A stretch of 64,000 nt of DNA from Rhyacophila brunnea (lineage: Eukaryota; Arthropoda; Insecta; Trichoptera; Rhyacophilidae). How positions within the stretch are numbered: position 1 is the first letter of the stretch; each line of letters opens with the position of its first letter. The stretch is taken from contig JAGYXB010000135.1 in assembly GCA_022495005.1 (NCBI GenBank), forward strand, positions 868,001-932,000, written 5' to 3'. The notes under the pieces are model-generated. The model did no database searches, was not told the origin of the DNA, and saw only the letters and a program-made list of their open reading frames with translations. The position numbers and the translations under genes are program-made. Positions 23,838 through 34,795 of the stretch are shown here, piece after piece.

Positions 23838-24045
23838 GACCATGTCCGATCCTAATAGGATCATGGGCCTCCACAGAGTAGAGGTTTGTATTAACAGATT
23901 TTGATTTTTACGAGAAATCGATGTCAGCCACTTGCTCAACCTATTAGGTCCATACCCTGACTCACACACAAATTGAAAAACAATATGTGTACCTACTTGC
24001 CAGACCCAGGATTCAAACCTGAGACCCACGGCATTAATTATAGCG
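23838..24045 (-). mobile_element. tRNA-derived SINE, family 1, copy 3 (best-preserved body)
   Basis: On the minus strand the copy carries a box B region (CTCAGGTTTGAATCCTGGG, about 24010-24028). It continues with CTGGCAAGTAGGTACACATA, TTGTGTGTGAGTCAGGG, AGGTTGAGCAAGTGGCTGAC, ATTTCTCGTAAAAATC and CCTCTACTCTGTGGAGGCCC. The tail is a palindromic GATCCTATTAGGATCGGACATG. The tRNA box A part beyond 24030 is lost. The tail hairpin (GATCCTAATAGGATC) is a useful family marker. Confidence 0.82.
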
Positions 24046-25663
24046 TATAATTTGTCTTTAAATAATTATTTATTGTCAAGATGCATATTATAATAATATG
24101 TAAGACACAATATTATAATTATTAAATTATAAATGTGTCTTGATACATTTTCTGTCTGTCTGTAACGCATAAGTTATCTCTTACTAACGCACGTAAGTTT
24201 TCTAAGGTAAGGATTTGCATATTTATTGCACGATCACATAAATTGATAACCCACGTTGCATCCCTCTCGTTGCTTTGTCACGTATATGCATTTAGCTCTC
24301 ATAAATCAGCATTCAACTCGATGCGTTCTTTACTATGAATATTGTTTCCCTATATAGCTTTGTTTATGATATTTAAAAAGAAGTATTACTGTCAACTGAA
24401 TATATTGATCGCATTGACAAGATTGTTGATAGGTGCACTGCCACGTGGTAATTTTTTTAGTAGTACCTACCTACACATAGTTTATCATAATTGTAATAAA
24501 ATCTGAATTACCAAAGTGAATAATAGCTCATTAATCCGTATATAAAAAGATACATTTTTAACTTGAATATTTTATACAAACTAAATGAAAATTGTGCGTC
24601 AATAATTAGAAATTTTATTAAAAAAATTATAATGTAGATAAGTACATGGAATACATACTATGAGATATAACTTTATTCAGTAGGTACAATGAATACCCGA
24701 AGTATCTTTGTGTAATCATTTTTTCACATCGGAAATTGAAAATCTGATGAATTTGAGTAGGCTGGTACGTACCCTTAAACACATCATCAGAAACAACGTT
24801 ATGTAATGAATAACGGATGGGGAGAGTGGGAGAAGCAAGTTTACCCAAGAGTACCGGAGACCGTATTATGATATGAGGGTTGGGCGTGCAGTCTCGCTCA
24901 TTGTAGCCAGGGGGCATCGGAAAGGCTCAATTTTGTTTACCCCAGGAAGCTATGATATTTACACTGTGAAAATAACAGTCCGAAAATTTATAGGACCCAA
25001 CTTATACCGTAACCGGTCAATGGTCGAAAATAAATACCTTCTTGTGTTCTTTGTTAAAAAACGTCCGACAAAAATGGATATCTAATTTTTCATTTACCAA
25101 AAATATATATTATTCGATAAACCTACTCGAAAATATATTAAGTATTTTAATTTGACTATATTTTTTTCTAACTTCAGGTTATTGGATAAAAAATCATTGA
25201 GATACATACAAAACAAAATCTAGAACACTTTCGTGAAAACGTAATTTAAGATTTTTTAGCCGTATAGTGTCTGTGTCGATGTGGACATTCGGCCTTTACT
25301 TACGATACATTAGGCACATAAACTGTACATTACTACTTTTTTGCAAAATTGTACGTAACATACACTGGGTTTATATGACAATAATGGTTATCAAAATTAG
25401 TGATCAAGCAGGTAATATTATCTACTGTTCGTTAGACGCTGCATCATTTGTCGGTGTATTATAACACTGCACAATTAGGTGATAATATAAAAAATCGAAT
25501 TATACTAACTCATGATGAGTGTTACTTAGACGGCATCGATTTAATATTGTACAGATTGATATAATTATTATATATAATTTAATAGCTGGTAATTGTATAT
25601 TATACACTATTTCCATTACCTAATTATTCTTGGCCCACGATAACCAACTGGTAACGCATCAGC
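24046..25663. other. AT-rich DNA
   Basis: Opposite-strand frames at 24627-24917 and 24873-25085 have no recognisable domain. No repeat arms were seen. Confidence 0.5.
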
Positions 25664-25903
25664 AAATGTGTCGCTAGATTTCAAAATGAGCCAAATCCAT
25701 AATGAATGAATAAGAAATAAAGAGCTTTTTGTTTTCTCAAGTGAAAGTTTATATTATTTCGAGTATAGAATATTTAAAATTAATAAGTTCCACATTCCGA
25801 TAACGCAAAAATGTTAGAAAATAGTAGTTCTTCAGCAATTCACAAAAAAGTAAAAAATACCTAAAGGTGGACTTGGCTGATTTTGAAATCTAGCGACACA
25901 AAT
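25664..25903. mobile_element. 240-bp MITE with 33-bp terminal inverted repeats
   Basis: TGTGTCGCTAGATTTCAAAA (from 25667) followed by TGAGCCAAATCCA is mirrored by TGGACTTGGCTGATTTTGAA followed by ATCTAGCGACACA (ending 25900). Only two mismatches occur over 33 bases. The interior is A/T-rich and non-coding. The target duplication is not clear, and no second copy was found in the window. Confidence 0.85.
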
Positions 25904-28680
25904 AATGGTTTAGATCCCAGATCTGGCAAAATCATATTTTGTTTTTTTAATGTTAGTTACACCTTGGACATGATCATAATAGAGTGAGAAAGTGGTTAAA
26001 ATACATTTCTCGTAAAACATACATATGTTACGAAGCCTTTGTGTGAAACGGTCAAGATATCTATTGGATTGTAGAGCCAATTAAAAAAAAACAATGGTTG
26101 TTGTGTCTCGTCTGGTTGGTTCTAAGTACCCCTGAAATTATTTACTTATTATTATATTATAATAACAACTAATAATAGTTTGATACAACACAATCATTCT
26201 TCATTACTCAATATAACAGAATTCTTTGTTTAGTTTTTACAAAAATGTAAGGGTGTAGGGTGCTTGTTTAAATTAATTTTGCTTGTTAGTTGTCAAGTTT
26301 TTTGCCGCATTATAATATTCGTATCAGGGTTAGCGACGTATTTAAATATTCAATAAATACATAAAGCTATATACAGCTTTTACTCACTTTATTCTCTTGA
26401 TAGTAAATATAATATTATCTTCATGAAAGTTTGTAACTAGATATGTTACTGGATGTAACTACTTTAGTTTCCTACTTGTATTTAAGTGGTAAATCAGTTT
26501 TGTTTTGGCAGTGTTTATTTTATACTATACATATTATATATCGTAAATAATATATACAACATAACATAATGATGATAACATGACCATGAAATCAGGAGCC
26601 TAACGGATATCTACAAAGAATAATTGGACCAGCTAAAGAAAACCAAATATGACGCAACCATACTAAGCAATTCGATTTTTTAAAATCTTAGTAATAGTAG
26701 TTAATATCTTAAGGGTTGGAATACTCAAATACGCTGGTCGCGTTGTTAAATTCGATGTATCTGACGAAAGCTTTCTATAAGGATAATTGAAATAAATCAC
26801 AGTTTTCAAAATACTCTTGATTTTATTTCTTTTACATTATTTATGTATATATAATAATAGTTATGCTATTGTATCATATTCAATGTTTTAAATGAGTAGT
26901 TTTACTAAGAATTAAAAATAAATATCTCAATATTACACAAGTTATTTTTACAAATTAAAATATATATTTATTTTGCTTACATGTGACAAAATCTATCATA
27001 TATACAAAAATAACACAATTCTTTACACACATTGGCATTAAAATTTTAATTTCATAATAACTTTTACTCTGCAATCACAGAATTTATCAGTCAATGTAAA
27101 TTATTATTAGTACCAAAGGTCAATAGGACTTCAAGCGCAACAACTAAAAAAACATTGTTGTTATGAAATTTTAATGTCATGATGACTTACATCGTATTCT
27201 TACTTTTTAGTTTATATTGTCTTTAAGAAATTAGTTGTATAAAAATAATGCATATAAATTAATAAGTACGTTAATTTAATAAGATTGGTTATATTTTAGC
27301 CAATCTTATATTTACTGCTTTGAATCAATGTCAAAGTTATATTATAATTTATTATGTGTATTGCATTTTTGACCAATTCCGTAGGTATTGAATAAAATGT
27401 TATAAGTAACCAGCATTATAATATTATAATTAAAACAAGTAATACACTTTAATCTTGATAATATTTATTATGAGATCGTATTAGTATATACTAATTCAAT
27501 GAGATTTTTTTTAAACTTAAAAGCAATTAATTTTTTGACTACGTACATACCGACTTGGTTCTGATTTAATATTCTTCTTCTTATATTATATTTATTAATT
27601 ATAAATATAATTCATTTCATGAAGTTTTAAGTAGCGAACTACGATTTCACTAATGTTTTCAGAAAAGCTGTGTTAATTTATTTAACTTATATTTCTTAAA
27701 GTTCTCATAATTCTGTATTTAGTTATTCTTTATATCTTCATTAAATAACTTTGTCTTTAAAAATAGTTAGTAAATTATATCTGTAAAATTTTAAAAATCA
27801 TATCAGTTTAAAAAAAAATGTCTGTTGAAGTGAACGAATGCGATCATAATTATGTGGAATATATACTACATAATATTATTACGTATTATTTAAAAAAAAT
27901 AATCTTCATTATTTTTTATGGATTTATCAAATAAATCAAATTAACATTTTGTATTTATTAAATTATCATGTTGCTTAGTGCACTGCACTGTATCATGTTT
28001 ATTAGTAAGTATGTAGTTTTTTTCATTACTGCCTATTCTTTTCTTGACTGTTGAAACTTTTACCCTATATTAGGTAAGGACCAGAGGAAATAAGTGTGAT
28101 GTCAATTTTAATAACATGTTTAGAAGGCAATTTTTAAAATTGGAACACCCATTTTGACTTCTTTAATGATTTTTTTTTTATTTATTGTTTTATATAATGG
28201 TGTCGGGATAGTTATATTATATTAGCTTTAAACAAAGTGAAAACTATTTTTTTTGCCTTTAAAAATATTTGAAAAACAATCAGACTCAGTCTCAAATAAT
28301 AATTCAAAACAGAGGGGTGGGATTATTAAATGAAATTTTAAATTGGAATATCTTATGGCTCAAACTTTTTTGTTTATTGTGTCTAGATTTAAAAGTAAGT
28401 ACGCAAAATTACAACATGCCAATCAAAATCTCTATATAACAAATTTAGTAACGTCATACTTTTTTCTCGGTTCAATCCTGTTCATGCCATAATACAGTTT
28501 TTATGAATATGAATGACAGTTTTTTGAATACATGTTTTAAAATAGTTAAGATAAGAAACACTTCCTTGTAAGAAAAACACCTATGAAAACTATCATCCAA
28601 ATAATCCAAAAAAATCAGCTCACTCCAAAATTGTGTATAAAATATTCGACAATGCATAAGTGCAAAAAGTGCATTTGCGA
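25904..28680. other. AT-rich DNA with one possible degenerate foldback
   Basis: GGCATTAAAATTTTAATTTC (27034 onward) and GAAATTTTAATGTCAT (about 27165-27180) are partial reverse complements with a 5-base gap, a possible small foldback of low certainty. No genes were recognised. Confidence 0.4.
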
Positions 28681-28930
28681 ATAATAATTCTCCTTGACCG
28701 CCAGCATTGGGAGCACTTCGCCGGTCTACAGGAGCCTTTCACCGCCGTACCATCTTAGAGGCTTCCATACAATGCCGTCGAGAGTAATATTTTCCGGTTT
28801 AAGCCCTAAGTAGTGAATGCATGTCCCCCTTGAAGCCAGACTCGGGCGCGTCCTATATTATGCAGTGTGCACGTCCTGCAGGCTTATATTTTCTTTATGA
28901 CGTTGAGGTCATGCCTCACTATTTCGGATA
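28681..28930. other. GC-richer island
   Basis: CTTGACCGCCAGCATTGGGA, CGCCGGTCTACAGGAGCC and CACGTCCTGCAGGC stand out from the A/T background. Stops are frequent in all frames and no repeat partner was seen. It is a candidate conserved non-coding element. Confidence 0.3.
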
Positions 28931-29437
28931 AGACCGGATTTATTTGGATAAAGCTTTCACTTACTGGTATGATAATTTTGACTTAAAGAGTGAATAGTCG
29001 TTTTTTTATGTCTCAAGTAATCTGAAATGTGTTATTATCAAAAGCGTTACCCGTCGGGGTCACTATTTATTAAAGGCTTGAGGGTTAATAGTTCAAACTG
29101 ACGGTAATTAATTTATTATCGAGTGGTAAAAGTATTTCATGGGGCAACGGAAAACTTGATTTTTTGAATATTTGTTATTTCATTAGACAGTTTATGGTTT
29201 ACATTTCTGCCACTATAGATATTTATTAATAGAATTGCAAGGGTAATCAAGATGACATTTATATTGATTGATATAGATTTTAGTTTAGTTTATTGAGATG
29301 TCTGTTTTCATCTGATATAATCAAAAATCTAGATATGCAGCATTACAACATCTGTCAATCATTATACGTATGATATCTCTACGACTAACTACTTACTGTA
29401 AATTTAACCTAAAAAATATGAATAACTGATAAAATTA
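28931..29437. other. AT-rich spacer
   Basis: Nothing recognisable was seen. Confidence 0.5.
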
Positions 29438-29641
29438 TCATCAACTTGGATCAATCCATTGTTGAATAAATGCCTCTTCAAGCTGGGACTTCTTTAAGTT
29501 TATGCACCTCTTTTTCACTTGGAAATTACGGATGTATGCTATGGTAAAACACTTTGAATTTAAGGCATAATGGGATTTTTCGAAGACATTAGCTGCAAAA
29601 ATTACTCCGGCCCTCACTTGATCTGCAAACAACAATTTCAC
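29438..29641 (-). pseudogene. RTE-like retrotransposon C-terminal fragment, second copy
   Basis: The minus-strand frame ends SQLEEAFIQQWIDPS followed by a stop and TGATGATAAT. This matches the KKLGEAFVRQWIDPG end and TGATGA tail of the 9974-10347 copy. The upstream residues (66-residue open frame) are poorly conserved, so only the last 20-30 residues are secure. The copy is truncated at the 5' side and old. Confidence 0.65.
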
Positions 29642-31054
29642 TAAACATAATATAGTATATCTATGTAAAAAAATATTCTAGATAGATATACGTAGGTACT
29701 CTATTTGTTCATGGTGAGTATTGTTATATGAATATATTATAATAATCCCTCTAAAATATATAAGTGGATTTTTAAAACAAAGCCTACTCATATGTGCCTT
29801 ATAAATAACTTATTTACCAATTAAATCAGTAAATTAGGATTTTGCGGAGTTTACCATGTTAATTCGTAATATCAATATAAGTAATTTTATAAGTCATTCA
29901 CCCAGCACATTAGGTCATTCTTAAAGTCATTATGCTATACGTGAAATTATTAGAACCTGCAACCCATGGCTTCAGAAACAGATAAACTTCCACTACTCTA
30001 TGTGTATGTGTATAGTGTATTATAGTCACTGTAAAAAGTTTTCTTAAAACATTCAATTTGTGTTACGATTTTTTTTAAATGTTGAATTGTTTGTTTAACC
30101 TGTTAAATTGATATAACATGATTTCATTTAAAAGAAAAATAAGGCAAACAAATATAATAACGGTTAAACTTGTAACCACGTGATATTATTATAAAAATGG
30201 CAGTATTTATAATGTACAAGAATGCAGTGAAAAAATTAATGTAATACTTTTATGTTCATATTGTATCTTGAGAAAAATCGTTTAAATTTCCAAGGTACTC
30301 GTTCGCAAGTTTTATCTTGGAATAACATGCATTACTGTATAACGGAAGAACCTTGACAGTAACGCGAAGAGATGTTCCCCGCACTATTTGCTGCATCAAT
30401 GCGTCATACATTTTGACAAGCAATACGGTTTACTATAAGAATGTACCTACACTGCGTTTCAGCGGCAATGTATTTTGGCAAACGTTTTCTTTTATACAAA
30501 TATTCGATGAAATTGTACATTATTATAAAATAATACGAAGTATTCAAAAGTCAAAATTTAGCGACTAAATTTTTGTACATTTTTTATGATGAGCTAATCG
30601 TATCAGATCACCAATTCCTTGGGAATAATGACACTGATGGATGTTTTTACTACCCTCTAATTTTCTCTGCTTTTTAATTATGTTGAAATATAGTATATTC
30701 CTCATTGCAATAGATGTAGAAGAAGTATGCAACTTTTTCACATTTGACGATAGTTATTAGTAAGTATGGCTTATTGAGTCATCATTAAATCTCATTTGTA
30801 TGTTATTTGTCTAGAAAATTTCTATTTTACGCTAAGACAGATAAATTTTATTAAAATTTTTTTCGTTAAACTCAAATATCCGACATTTAATAAAATATAA
30901 AAACACGGCTAATAAATGAAAAAAAACTATTTGTGAAAGTCGATTCATAATAAGTCTGAGATCAATAAAAAAGTTGATGAAATAATTATTGTGGCAAAAA
31001 ATAGTGCTTTGATTTTTTTACCTAGACACTTTAAACCATGACTATTTTCAAAAA
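29642..31054. other. AT-rich DNA
   Basis: No gene was recognised. A modestly GC-richer patch near 30340-30480 holds the frame 30353-30568, which has no known motif. Confidence 0.45.
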
Positions 31055-31460
31055 AAATCTGAAATGCAGTTATACAAAACTCTGATCAAGACCATACTAA
31101 CCTATGAATCAGAATGCTGGATCGTATGAAAATAAAATAATAATAAATTTGATATATTCAGAAAGAAGATGCTAATACTGGTATGCGAGGAAAGTTTAAC
31201 TACGTATAATTACATATTATAGTATGATGATCTTCCGTAATTTTTAGGGTAGGCCATGTCTCAAAGATGGAAGACACTACCACCAAAGAAGCTTCTCTTC
31301 AATAGAAGAAAATAAAAAATAAGGGTCGGGTAAATTAGACTGTGGTGGTTGGATTATGTAGAAAAAACACTGTTGCTAGTGCGATAGAGGGAATATAGAT
31401 AGAGGTGGAGACGTTTTCTTTGGATAGTCAAAACTCACATTGGGTTGTGGTTCTGATAAT
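31055..31460 (+). pseudogene. Degenerate non-LTR reverse transcriptase 3' region
   Basis: From 31070 the plus strand reads LYKTLIKTILTYESECWIV, then stops, then NKFDIFRKKML. This is the LYKTLIRPxLxYGSExW...ENxLxxFERKxL block that follows the thumb of RTE- and jockey-type reverse transcriptases. Further on (about 31340-31385), RLWWLDYVEKT resembles the RLRWLGHVERM block of the same proteins. Several in-frame stops and shifts show it is dead. The catalytic core upstream is not recognisable. The sequence differs from the 9974 copy, so it probably derives from another family. Confidence 0.75.
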
Positions 31461-31739
31461 GAACCTGAATGGAAAATACATAAAAAAAATATGTATAGAC
31501 ATGTCGAAAATAGAAAAATTCAGTGCATTGTTTTTTTATGTTTAGTAATTCTACTGTTAAAATATACAATAAAAACTTTTTTCAAATCAATTCGACAACT
31601 CGGAGAGTATCTTTTCGCCTGCTTTTTATTGTGCTTACATGACATCCAGTTCTCAATTTAACATTTCCATATAAAAGCAAAATGAAATGAAAAAAAGGAG
31701 AATTGTATAAGAGACACCCATATGAGTAAAACCTCGTAC
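31461..31739. other. AT-rich spacer
   Basis: The frame 31440-31661 overlaps the end of the retrotransposon relic and shows no motif. Confidence 0.4.
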
Positions 31740-31990
31740 CTCTTCGATCGAAAATTTAGTCACAGAAAACAAGAGAATGGAATTTAAGACGCGGCGCATT
31801 TGCTACTCTTCCAAACTTGATAGATGTCTCTGGGAAAAGAAATGGTATCACGTCAAGCGTGATATTAAAGAGCTAGATGTGAAATATGTAAATTTTCGTA
31901 CGGCATAAAACAAAAGAGCGGTTTCCCTTTCACCGGCACAATAAAATGTGTTCCACGCTCTCTCTCTTGAAGGGACAAAGAAAACAAAAC
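31740..31990. other. Mildly GC-richer island
   Basis: It contains AAGACGCGGCGCATTTGC, CACGTCAAGCGTGATATTAA and CGGTTTCCCTTTCACCGGC. No coding frame or repeat partner was seen. It is a candidate non-coding element of low certainty. Confidence 0.25.
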
Positions 31991-32278
31991 AATTACTTTT
32001 AATACAATAATTTGAGACTCATTCCTTGTAGCCTGCCCTAAAAAGAACGGTTATATGAAGCAGCATTTTTAAAGCTTGTCCGTTTGCGTATTACCTTTTT
32101 TGTAGACAGATATATTTTTGTTCTTTAATTTTCATCATAATGACAGTAATACGGCTGGTTTCTTAGTTGAAAAATACAAAGAAAGAATTTCGGAAAGTAT
32201 GATAAAAATTGGGTATTAGAAAAAATGGTTTCGGTATTATTCATTTAGGCATTTATTATTTTATAAAAATGTTTTAGC

Positions 32279-32415
32279 GTCCATGATGGCCAAGCGGTAA
32301 TGCTTATAAAGTCGTGTGTTTCAAGTTTGAATCCCGGGACTGGTCTGTTTATATCCAGAGCATGGTCACAATAGGCGAGTGGCGCAAATTGCTAACACCC
32401 ATTTTTTTCCAAAAA
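32279..32415 (+). mobile_element. tRNA-derived SINE, family 1, copy 4 (best-preserved tRNA head)
   Basis: The plus strand carries ATGGCCAAGCGGTAATGC, which fits the Pol III box A consensus. After about 30 bases comes AGTTTGAATCCCGGGACTGG, which fits box B except for one base. The family body (GAGCATGGTCACAATAGGCG, GAGTGGCGCAAATTGCTAAC) then runs to about 32415, where homology to other copies stops. The copy is 3'-truncated. The head most resembles a class II (Leu/Ser-type) tRNA, by inference. Confidence 0.8.
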
Positions 32416-32936
32416 CACACGAAGCGGTCAAAATCCACATAAAGTCAATTAAAATATATATTTTGAAAAATTGATCATCCAGGTACATTATATTTTATAT
32501 AAAAATCACACACAACTGAGGGAATAATACAATTTAGTATATTTAATAAGTTACCACTATCATTATTATAGTGGTTACATAAAGTAGAGTTCTATGATAA
32601 ATTTATCTTCGTGTGAAAGAAGTATAATATATACATCTATTTTTTATATTTTATGAGGTCGTTATCGCTGACAGTATTTATATATTATGTATTAACAGCC
32701 CATTTGGTCCAATGACAATTTTCTAGTTAAATAGTAGTGTAGTAATTTATATACCTAATGAAACAATTAATCACCTAGGGCCTAGGCTTTTTAAAAAAAA
32801 TTACATACATTATAATATTATAACTCAGGTCACATTGTCCAGTTTTACTCAGTCATCCTTTTAGTCTTTCTTGTTACCCGAAAAACTATTATAAGTACCT
32901 TATTTTCAACGTGATTTATTTGGTTAAATGTAAGTC
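32416..32936. other. AT-rich spacer
   Basis: Nothing recognisable was seen. Confidence 0.5.
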
Positions 32937-33299
32937 GTACGTATGCAGTTCATCGTGGGACACTTATTCTTGCGCTGCAGTACATGAAACATGAGTTCGT
33001 ATAGCATTTTATCAAAGGACAAGTTCTTTGTTGAACATTTCACCGTAGAATACATTGGTACGAATATTACAAAATGCGGCGATAGTTTGCAAATAGTACT
33101 GTTACAATTAGATTAACCCTAACCGAACCTAAACTAACAAACCTAACGAAAATATATATCCACATGTTGTAGCATACGTACAAATATACCCTACGGTGAA
33201 ATGTTCAACGAAGAACTCGTCATTTGATTAAATGTTACACGAACTCATGTTTCACGTACTGCACACGAACAAGTGTCCTACGGTGAACTGTTTACGTAC
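32937..33299. mobile_element. 363-bp foldback element with about 130-bp arms
   Basis: The left arm (32937 to about 33070) and right arm (about 33170-33299) are reverse complements over about 130 bases with scattered mismatches. Shared blocks include CATGAAACATGAGTTCGT-like, GTTGAACATTTCACCGTAG and the terminal GTACGTA. The central loop (about 33100-33160) carries AACCCTAACCGAACCTAAAC, a degenerate form of the insect telomeric CCTAA word. No open frame is present. Long arms and a short loop are typical of Foldback-type or long-TIR MITEs. Confidence 0.88.
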
Positions 33300-33579
33300 A
33301 AATTTCCGGATACGGATTTATTTATATCAAACTAAGCAATATTAAAAGCATAATTAACTTGTATGTGTCATTTAAAATGAAATTATAATATCAATTATTA
33401 CAGCAGTATTGGAAGTTCTCAATAATTACGTAATATATCAGTGATAAATTATAATTTATAAATACTTGGATATTTGCGTAATAATGATTATTATTTGACT
33501 TGACCTTAATATTGCCTAAAGAATGGTAAGATTTCATGAAAATCTCTGTTAACGAGCAATGAACGTCTTTTTATGAAAA
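33300..33579. other. AT-rich spacer
   Basis: Nothing recognisable was seen. Confidence 0.5.
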
Positions 33580-34120
33580 CTTTTTCACAGGATCATTTGA
33601 CGGGCATCCAATTTTGACGAGCGATCGCAAAGATAGAGGAACTAATTTCTGCGTCATCCATTTTCGTGTCGGACAAAATGGCGGAAGGTCGCTCGCCTCG
33701 ACGCTCAACTCCGGGCGGAAAGTCGATCGTAAAAAGTGCAAAATTTTTCATTAAGACGCTTTGAAACTCGTAAATGAGGGGCCCTATTAAAATTTATCTC
33801 CGGCGGGGCGGGTCGTAAAACTCTGACGATAATATCTAATTGAAGTTAACGCTTATGAGCATGATAACTTTGCGATGAAAGGCCGCCGGCCGACTTTGCA
33901 CCCCGCCGATCGCGTGATACCGGGGCGCTATGACCGTGCGATACGGGGGCGGTATCCCGGGTGACCGCGCCGAATGCGCTATCGGCCCATCATTGTTTCT
34001 TTATTTTTATTGGGTTTCAGATTCGAATAAAGATACGTTTCAATTACTGTCGCGCCGCGTTTCCCGGAAAAGCTCTTCGCATGAGTATTGCCTTCCGACA
34101 CTGATTAAAGAATGAATGGG
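33580..34120. other. Largest GC-rich island in the window, strong candidate conserved non-coding element
   Basis: About 540 bases are GC- and CpG-rich (GGCGGAAGGTCGCTCGCCTC, CTCCGGCGGGGCGGGTCG, GGCCGCCGGCCGAC, ATACCGGGGCGCTATGACCG). They also hold A/T motifs of the homeodomain and GATA kind (TCTAATTGAAGTTAACG, GCATGATAACTTTG). Frames here are short, and the one at 33930-34115 is not protein-like. The island is flanked by ordinary A/T-rich DNA and has no repeat partner. An enhancer or a promoter of an unannotated transcript is possible; both are inferences. Confidence 0.4.
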
Positions 34121-34392
34121 AATAACCTGATTGTTTTATTGTTTTTATTTAACGTATTACAAAAAGATTAAAAACAATAACGATAAACTTAGATATATTA
34201 AGAGAAATTACCTACTAATGGTATGTAAAAATAAATTTGTAGGTAATGAATTTGAATAGTTGTTATCTACTTTTGAATTTGCTCGAATTTATTATTAATC
34301 TACAATCTACACTAACATCCAGGTCTTTTAATTATTATTAGTATTTTCATTTAGAGGTACTATAGATAATATTTAAATTTATATATATATAT
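34121..34392. other. AT-rich spacer
   Basis: Nothing recognisable was seen apart from a short AT run near 34380-34391. Confidence 0.5.
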
Positions 34393-34795
34393 GACCATAA
34401 AGGCTGGGTTTGAATCTAGGGTCTGGAAAATTCATGGGGTATTTTTGAATATGTGTGTTTAGACCAGTATATCGTCACTGTTCTGGCAGAAGACACTAAT
34501 TCGAAAAAATTACATATTGAGTTAGTACCAAAATGTTCCTTATTTCAAACTCTACCGTCTGGAAACCTTCTTAATAATAAGTCATCCTTTTTCCGATTAC
34601 TTAATAAACTCACATGATAGACCATTATTTCAAACTTTTTAACAACTTCAAAGTCAAATTACTCAAAACTAGTATTCTCCAGTTAGTGTGTTCTGCCAGA
34701 ACAGAGACGATATTATATATAGACCCATTAGGTTGAGCAACATCCATTTCCCGTAAAAACACAAATTTAATCTGTTAGTAGTTTTTCTTTATTTT
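34393..34795 (+). mobile_element. tRNA-derived SINE, family 1, copy 5, split by a MITE
   Basis: The 5' part (34393-34468) has GGTTTGAATC.AGGGTCTGG (box B region) and ATATGTGTGTTTAGACCAG. The family body resumes at about 34714 with GACCCATTAGGTTGAGCAAC, ATTTCCCGTAAAAACA and AATCTGTTAG. Between them sits the MITE at 34473-34709. The SINE was therefore in place before the MITE moved. Box A is not recognisable, so the head is partial. Confidence 0.8.
34469..34713. mobile_element. 237-bp MITE, copy B, with 4-bp target duplication ATAT
   Basis: The element lies at 34473-34709 with ends CGTCACTGTTCTGGCAGAA and reverse-strand CGTCTCTGTTCTGGCAGAA, the same termini as copy A (21869-22123) in inverted orientation. 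ATAT flanks it on both sides (34469-34472 and 34710-34713). The internal blocks match copy A closely, with an internal deletion of roughly 18 bases. Insertion inside a SINE copy fixes both boundaries independently. Confidence 0.92.

Noticed and set aside
32279..32350. Functional tRNA gene
   Set aside because: Boxes A and B are present, but the acceptor and anticodon stems do not pair and the SINE body follows directly.
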